Below, piece by piece: positions 62,701 through 64,000 of a stretch of DNA of 64,000 nucleotides. Within the stretch, counting starts at the first letter, position 1, and every line of letters begins with the position of its first letter. Source of the DNA: Casuarius casuarius (taxonomy: Eukaryota; Chordata; Aves; Casuariiformes; Casuariidae); the NCBI GenBank assembly GCA_003342895.1, contig PTFA01000280.1, positions 660,249 to 724,248 of the forward strand. The letters run 5' to 3'. The notes under the pieces were generated by a model, which saw only the letters and a program-made list of their open reading frames with translations, had not been told where the DNA came from and searched no databases. Position numbers and translations under genes: made by a program.

Positions 62701-64000
62701 GTATACCAATTATATAAAAGATCAAGTTGTATAAATGACACAAGCTTTTCAGGATCGTCTGGTGTTTGTTTTATGGGTGGGAAAGGAGTTTTCTGTGTAT
62801 TACATGGTTACTGTTGTACTTAGAACTTAATGCATCTCTTGTGATGTTCTGTTGTAGGAAGAAGCCGCAAAGGAATTCCAAGAAAAACACAAGCAAGAAG
62901 TGGGGAAGCTGAAGGAAATGGACCTTTCACAGTAAGAATTTATCTGTATGAGTCTCAAAACCAGTTTTTCCCAGGTGTCCGTTTGATTGACTGGTCACCA
63001 GTGATAGCACATCTTGTTGAGACCTGTGTGCAAGGCTCTGGTTGCAGTATGACAACCTCAAGTGATCAGTGAATGAGAAACAGCAGTGAGTATTTTCATC
63101 GGTAGCTGTGTGGGCTAAGTGTATTCTGCTACTCTAGTGAAAATTTGGGGTATTGTTTGCCTGACAGCCAGTAACCGTTAGTTTTGATCAGCTCTGTCTG
63201 TAGCTGCTTTGTTTGACACACGAACCATATTCTTTCCCTTATGAAATAGATTTGGTAGCAGAACTTTTCTGTTCAGGGCCATTCACCCGTTGCGTTCACT
63301 CCATGAATCAGTGCCTGAGAAGTGTATCGTAAGCATGAGCTTTCCTGTTCCGATGCTTGAACTTACTGAATTTCCTTTTTCTGCTGATACTTTTGACCTA
63401 CCTACTAAAGCAAAAGGATATGAGTTAGTGGATCACAGCTGATCAATGGCTTNGTGTGGCTGTGCCTAAGTGAGATCTGGCTGTGAAACTGTAGAACTGA
63501 ATCACTGTTAGAGAGTTGAGGGCTGGCTTGCAGTTCCAGCACTGCACACAGACGATGTAGGAGTTCTGGTTCAGTTCTCAGCTCAGCCCCAGTACCTCTG
63601 GTATGAGCTTGAGCACATTCTTTTTTCACTTCCATTCTCTTTTGTCATTTAAACAATAAACTGTTCATGGCAAGAACTCTTGCTGTATATATATACATGG
63701 CAGCCTTGATTCTGGTTGTGTATGGAGTAATGTAACTATGTAAGTATATAATCTGTATAAATTTATAGTATGAGTAATAAAGCAAGTTGTCTGTGTATTG
63801 TTCTCAATTTCACAGTTTCCTGTGCTTCTAGAGGTAGTTATTACTCCCCTCAGACAAGCATATATGGGTCCTGCTGTTTGCTATCCAGCTCTGCTGTGTG
63901 CACAACTGTCTTCAGCTCAAGCAAAATGGTACCACAGAACTTCTGACTAATTTTAATGTTCTCTTCTTAAAAAAAAAAAAAAAGAAAAAAACAAAAGAAA
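41598..64000 (+). CDS. NAT10: NAT10 gene, RNA cytidine acetyltransferase, 26 coding exons, 3' end beyond the window
   Basis: NAT10 (yeast Kre33, bacterial TmcA) uses ATP and acetyl-CoA to make N4-acetylcytidine in 18S rRNA, tRNA (with THUMPD1) and some mRNAs, mainly in the nucleolus. Exons: 41598-41705, 43218-43309, 43967-44138, 44435-44557, 45345-45406, 46279-46393, 47707-47814, 48587-48720, 49082-49175, 49694-49792, 50345-50481, 51045-51169, 51592-51742, 52555-52651, 53446-53562, 54511-54612, 54714-54788, 55970-56086, 56273-56406, 58385-58433, 59104-59197, 59294-59404, 60492-60664, 61213-61332, 62340-62438, 62858-62931. They give 961 residues of about 1025. Domain order: N-terminal DUF1726/TmcA-N, RecA-like helicase with Walker A ARGRGKSA (Lys290) and Walker B VVIDEAAAIP (Asp388-Glu389), GNAT acetyltransferase with QGMGYG (Gly641), and tRNA-binding C-terminal domain. 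Residue numbers match the human protein. The start has a gccgccATG context and no in-frame upstream ATG. Missing: the last exons with the Lys-rich nucleolar tail. Confidence 0.96.
41706..43217 (+). other. NAT10: NAT10 intron 1, with an assembly gap
   Basis: 1.5 kb, AT-rich beyond the CpG island. A run of 69 N (42237-42305) follows a CCCCCC run, so a stretch of unknown true length is missing. Nothing recognisable lies in the known part. Confidence 0.85.
42237..42305. other. Assembly gap (69 N)
   Basis: Undetermined bases in NAT10 intron 1, directly after gaggtgcccccc. Single N also occur at 16332, 19771, 62310 and 63453. Coding sequence is affected only at 16332, where the codon is still unambiguous. 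Confidence 0.98.
43218..43309 (+). CDS. NAT10: NAT10 coding exon 2 (residues 37-67)
   Basis: Encodes VVILHHMLSKATVKARPSVL, then WCYKKELGFS, identical to the remembered vertebrate protein. Acceptor ttggcag; donor AG|gtaaga. Confidence 0.95.
43967..44138 (+). CDS. NAT10: NAT10 coding exon 3 (residues 67-124)
   Basis: Encodes SHRKKRMRQLQKKIKSGTLN through FELFIAATNIRYCYYNET to FGMCVLQ. Acceptor gttttccag; donor CAG|gtaagg. Confidence 0.95.
44435..44557 (+). CDS. NAT10: NAT10 coding exon 4 (residues 125-165)
   Basis: Encodes DFEALTPNLLARTVETVEGG, then GIVVILLRTMNSLKQLYTMT plus M. Acceptor ttcctag; donor ATG|gtatgt. Phase 0 at both ends. Confidence 0.95.
45345..45406 (+). CDS. NAT10: NAT10 coding exon 5 (residues 166-186)
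   Basis: A short exon encoding DVHSRYRTEAHQDVVGRFNE and part of an Arg codon. Acceptor tttcag; donor AG|gtatgt. Confidence 0.95.
46279..46393 (+). CDS. NAT10: NAT10 coding exon 6 (residues 186-224)
   Basis: Encodes RFILSLASCKNCIVIDDQLN, then ILPISTHVANITPVPPQSQ. The end of this exon is the least conserved part against human, as expected for a linker before the helicase domain. Acceptor tgcacag; donor CAG|gtcagt. Confidence 0.94.
46394..47706 (+). other. NAT10: NAT10 introns 2-7, summary (largest is intron 6)
   Basis: Introns 2 (43310-43966), 4 (44558-45344), 5 (45407-46278), 6 (this span, 1313 bp) and 7 (47815-48586) have ordinary GT-AG ends and mostly T-rich acceptors. I recognise no gene, RNA or transposon in them. 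Confidence 0.8.
47707..47814 (+). CDS. NAT10: NAT10 coding exon 7 (residues 225-260)
   Basis: Encodes EDSLRPQDLELKELKESLQD, then TQPVGVLVDGCKTLDQ. Acceptor cttgtag; donor CAG|gttggt. Confidence 0.95.
48587..48720 (+). CDS. NAT10: NAT10 coding exon 8 (residues 261-305), Walker A
   Basis: Encodes AKAVLKFIEAISEKTLRSTV, then ALTAARGRGKSAALGLAIAG and AVAF. The P-loop GRGKSA contains Lys290, the ATP-binding lysine, at the human position. Acceptor caccag; donor GG|gtgagt. Confidence 0.96.
49082..49175 (+). CDS. NAT10: NAT10 coding exon 9 (residues 305-336)
   Basis: Encodes YSNIFVTSPSPDNLHTLFEF and IFKGFDALQYQ in the helicase domain. Acceptor cgtgcag; donor CAG|gtaagg. Confidence 0.95.
49251..49390. 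repeat. AT-rich, palindrome-rich tract in NAT10 intron 9
   Basis: About 140 bp made almost wholly of TATA-type words (tatatatcatatataattta, ttatatatcatatcatatac). It is an impure TA microsatellite able to form hairpins. Confidence 0.8.
49694..49792 (+). CDS. NAT10: NAT10 coding exon 10 (residues 337-369)
   Basis: Encodes EHLDYEIIQSLNPEFNKAVV and RVNVFKEHRQTIQ. Acceptor ctttcag; donor CAG|gtaaca. Confidence 0.95.
50345..50481 (+). CDS. NAT10: NAT10 coding exon 11 (residues 370-415), Walker B
   Basis: Encodes YIHPADSVKLGQAELVVIDE, then AAAIPLPLVKNLLGPYLVFM and ASTIN. DEAAAIP is the Walker B/DEAD-like motif (Asp388, Glu389). Acceptor ccttgcag; donor GG|gtaagg. Confidence 0.96.
51045..51169 (+). 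CDS. NAT10: NAT10 coding exon 12 (residues 415-457)
   Basis: Encodes YEGTGRSLSLKLIQQLRQQS, then AQAQVSMTAENKSTATAKLT and S. GTGRS is a conserved helicase loop. Acceptor cttttcag; donor G|gtacac. Confidence 0.95.
51592..51742 (+). CDS. NAT10: NAT10 coding exon 13 (residues 457-507), ends at a U12-type donor
   Basis: Encodes RTLHEVSLHESIRYAPGDPV, then EKWLNDLLCLDCLSITRIIS and GCPLPETCD. The donor CT|gtatccttg matches the U12 class. The split Leu codon CT|C is completed in exon 14. Confidence 0.95.
51743..52554 (+). other. NAT10: NAT10 intron 13, U12-type (GT-AG)
   Basis: The 5' splice site gtatccttg matches the U12 consensus RTATCCTTT at eight of nine places. Near the 3' end, tttctttaac (52533-52542) is close to the U12 branch-site consensus TTCCTTAAC. 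The branch A is 13-14 nt before the end of the intron, within the range required for U12 introns. The intron should be removed by the minor spliceosome. Confidence 0.85.
52555..52651 (+). CDS. NAT10: NAT10 coding exon 14 (residues 507-539)
   Basis: Encodes YYVNRDTLFCYHKASEVFLQ, then RLMALYVASHYK. Acceptor tgtttag; donor AAG|gtaaag. Confidence 0.95.
52652..53445 (+). other. NAT10: NAT10 introns 10-16, summary (this span is intron 14)
   Basis: Introns 10 (49793-50344), 11 (50482-51044), 12 (51170-51591), 14 and 15 (53563-54510) show only ordinary intron sequence. A run of 16 A lies at 54090-54105. Intron 13 is treated separately because of its U12 signals. Confidence 0.8.
53446..53562 (+). CDS. 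NAT10: NAT10 coding exon 15 (residues 540-578)
   Basis: Encodes NSPNDLQMLSDAPAHHLFCL, then LPPVPPTQNSLPEVLAVVQ, at the start of the GNAT domain. Acceptor ctccag; donor CAG|gtgaga. Confidence 0.95.
54511..54612 (+). CDS. NAT10: NAT10 coding exon 16 (residues 579-612)
   Basis: Encodes VCMEGEISRQSIMNSLSRGK, then KASGDLIPWTISEQ. Acceptor tctggcag; donor CAG|gtgaat. Intron 16 after it is only 101 bp. Confidence 0.95.
54714..54788 (+). CDS. NAT10: NAT10 coding exon 17 (residues 613-637)
   Basis: Encodes FQDPDFGSLSGGRVVRIAVH and PDYQG, leading into the acetyl-CoA binding loop. Acceptor ttgtgcag; donor GGG|gtaagg. Confidence 0.95.
54789..55969 (+). other. NAT10: NAT10 intron 17
   Basis: 1.2 kb with ordinary GT-AG ends. 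Apart from the possible LINE fragment near its 5' end, nothing was recognised. Open frames on the minus strand (54855-55184, 55652-55879) match nothing known to me. Confidence 0.8.
54867..54905 (-). mobile_element. Possible tiny CR1-type LINE fragment, antisense, NAT10 intron 17
   Basis: The stretch tctgtctagcccagactcct followed by gtctccaggggatagtaat resembles the terminal block of the same antisense CR1-like family seen at 12631-13214. It is under 40 bp, so chance similarity is possible. Confidence 0.35.
55970..56086 (+). CDS. NAT10: NAT10 coding exon 18 (residues 638-676), acetyl-CoA loop
   Basis: Encodes MGYGSRALNLLQMYYEGKFP, then CLEEKTIQKPKEIATVSSE. With exon 17 it forms QGMGYG, the GNAT Q-x-x-G-x-G acetyl-CoA motif. 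Gly641, whose change inactivates human NAT10, is present. Acceptor acttcacag; donor GAG|gtatgg. Confidence 0.96.
56273..56406 (+). CDS. NAT10: NAT10 coding exon 19 (residues 677-721)
   Basis: Encodes TVSLLEEVVTPRKDLPPLLL, then KLSERQAESLDYLGVSYGLT and PRLL. Acceptor cttccag; donor AA|gtaaga. Confidence 0.95.
56407..58384 (+). other. NAT10: NAT10 intron 19
   Basis: 2.0 kb, the longest complete NAT10 intron. It has an AT-rich patch at about 56938-57030 with repeated taaaattttg-like words, and no recognisable element. The minus-strand open frame at 57475-57801 resembles nothing known to me. Confidence 0.8.
58385..58433 (+). CDS. NAT10: NAT10 coding exon 20 (residues 721-737), 49 nt
   Basis: The shortest NAT10 exon in the window, encoding KFWKRAGFVPVYLRQTP. 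Acceptor ttccccag; donor CCA|gtaagt. Confidence 0.95.
59104..59197 (+). CDS. NAT10: NAT10 coding exon 21 (residues 738-769)
   Basis: Encodes NDLTGEHSCIMLKMLNEEDA, then EQEPWLTAFWK. Acceptor attactag; donor G|gtaatt. The next intron is only 96 bp. Confidence 0.95.
59294..59404 (+). CDS. NAT10: NAT10 coding exon 22 (residues 769-806)
   Basis: Encodes DFRRRFLSLLSYQFSTFSPS, then LALNILQNKNIKQQSQP, the start of the C-terminal RNA-binding domain. Acceptor cctgcag; donor T|gtgagt. Confidence 0.95.
60492..60664 (+). CDS. NAT10: NAT10 coding exon 23 (residues 806-863)
   Basis: Encodes SISRAELEAVFIPYDLKRLE, then MYSRNMVDYHLIMDMVPAVA and RMFFLNQLGDISLSAAQS. The internal gtacct after DM is not used as a donor, because the conserved protein continues through it. 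Acceptor ttattcag; donor TCG|gtatgt. Confidence 0.95.
61213..61332 (+). CDS. NAT10: NAT10 coding exon 24 (residues 864-903)
   Basis: Encodes ALLLGIGLQHKSLDQLEKEV, then ELPSSQLMGLFNRIIRKVVQ, highly conserved. Acceptor tttcctcag; donor CAG|gtaatt. Confidence 0.95.
61333..62339 (+). other. NAT10: NAT10 introns 20-25, summary (this span is intron 24)
   Basis: Introns 20 (58434-59103), 22 (59405-60491), 23 (60665-61212), 24 and 25 (62439-62857) show ordinary GT-AG ends. A run of 18 T lies at 62097-62114. Nothing else was recognised. Confidence 0.8.
62340..62438 (+). CDS. NAT10: NAT10 coding exon 25 (residues 904-936)
   Basis: Encodes LFNTVQEKAVEEQMVATKDI, then VMEPTLKSLNDDL. Acceptor attccag; donor CTG|gtaatt. 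An undetermined base (N, 62310) lies in the intron just upstream. Confidence 0.95.
62858..62931 (+). CDS. NAT10: NAT10 coding exon 26 (residues 937-961), last exon in the window
   Basis: Encodes EEAAKEFQEKHKQEVGKLKE and MDLS, with the final CA completing Gln961 (CAG) from the next exon. Donor CA|gtaaga. The following exon, expected to begin YIIRGDDEEW, is not found up to 64000. Without splicing the frame stops at once (CAG TAA). Confidence 0.94.
62932..64000 (+). other. NAT10: NAT10 intron 26 (5' part, runs off the window)
   Basis: At least 1069 bp with no recognisable exon. It contains two AATAAA signals (63655-63660, 63776-63781) and ends in an A-rich tract from 63969. One undetermined base lies at 63453. 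Confidence 0.85.
63776..63781 (+). terminator. Candidate intronic polyadenylation signal in NAT10 intron 26
   Basis: AATAAA followed at once by a T/G-rich stretch (gcaagttgtctgtgtattgt), a good cleavage-site arrangement. Another AATAAA lies at 63655. Use would give a NAT10 transcript ending before the last coding exons. Confidence 0.4.

Noticed and set aside
1..64000. Bacterial defence systems, CRISPR arrays, phage or viral genes
   Set aside because: All coding content is split vertebrate exons. No spaced direct repeats, operons or viral frames were seen.

Overview
This window is vertebrate nuclear DNA, most likely from a bird. It holds two multi-exon protein genes, both on the + strand: CAPRIN1 (1-33332, all coding exons) followed by NAT10 (41598 to beyond 64000, 3' end cut off). 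Three observations point to a bird or another sauropsid. The introns are compact. A CR1 LINE 3' end with the typical TTCCAAC...ATCCTATGA tail lies in CAPRIN1 intron 17. A much older antisense CR1-type copy lies in intron 3. The CAPRIN1-NAT10 order matches what I remember of human 11p13. Nothing in the window looks bacterial, viral or CRISPR-like.

Layout. 1-1100 is a CpG island carrying CAPRIN1 coding exon 1; base 1 is the A of the ATG, so promoter and 5' UTR lie outside. 166-9982 is a long first intron. 9983-33332 holds exons 2-18; the joined frame is 2079 nt, 692 residues plus stop. 33333 to about 34530 (possibly to about 35690) is the CAPRIN1 3' UTR. About 35700-40700 is AT-rich intergenic DNA in which I recognise nothing. 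40720-41720 is the NAT10 CpG-island promoter. 41598-62931 holds 26 NAT10 coding exons, 2882 nt, giving the first 961 residues of a protein of about 1025. The final exons, which should encode the lysine-rich tail, are beyond the window. Exon borders were set by hand so that every junction keeps the frame and rebuilds the vertebrate protein as I remember it; no aligner was run.

Function. Caprin-1 is a cytoplasmic RNA-binding protein of stress granules and neuronal RNA granules that works with G3BP1/2 and FMRP. NAT10 is the nucleolar RNA cytidine acetyltransferase (ac4C in 18S rRNA, tRNA and some mRNA). They are neighbours, and nothing here shows co-regulation.

Most notable points: a U12-type intron in NAT10 (51743-52554) with matching 5' splice site and branch site; a GC-AG intron in CAPRIN1 (26326-26887); an intron-retention form of CAPRIN1 with a different C-terminus next to a CR1 fragment; a good polyadenylation site inside NAT10 intron 26 that could give a tail-less NAT10; and a 14-bp palindrome just after the CAPRIN1 stop. 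I found no new biological system.
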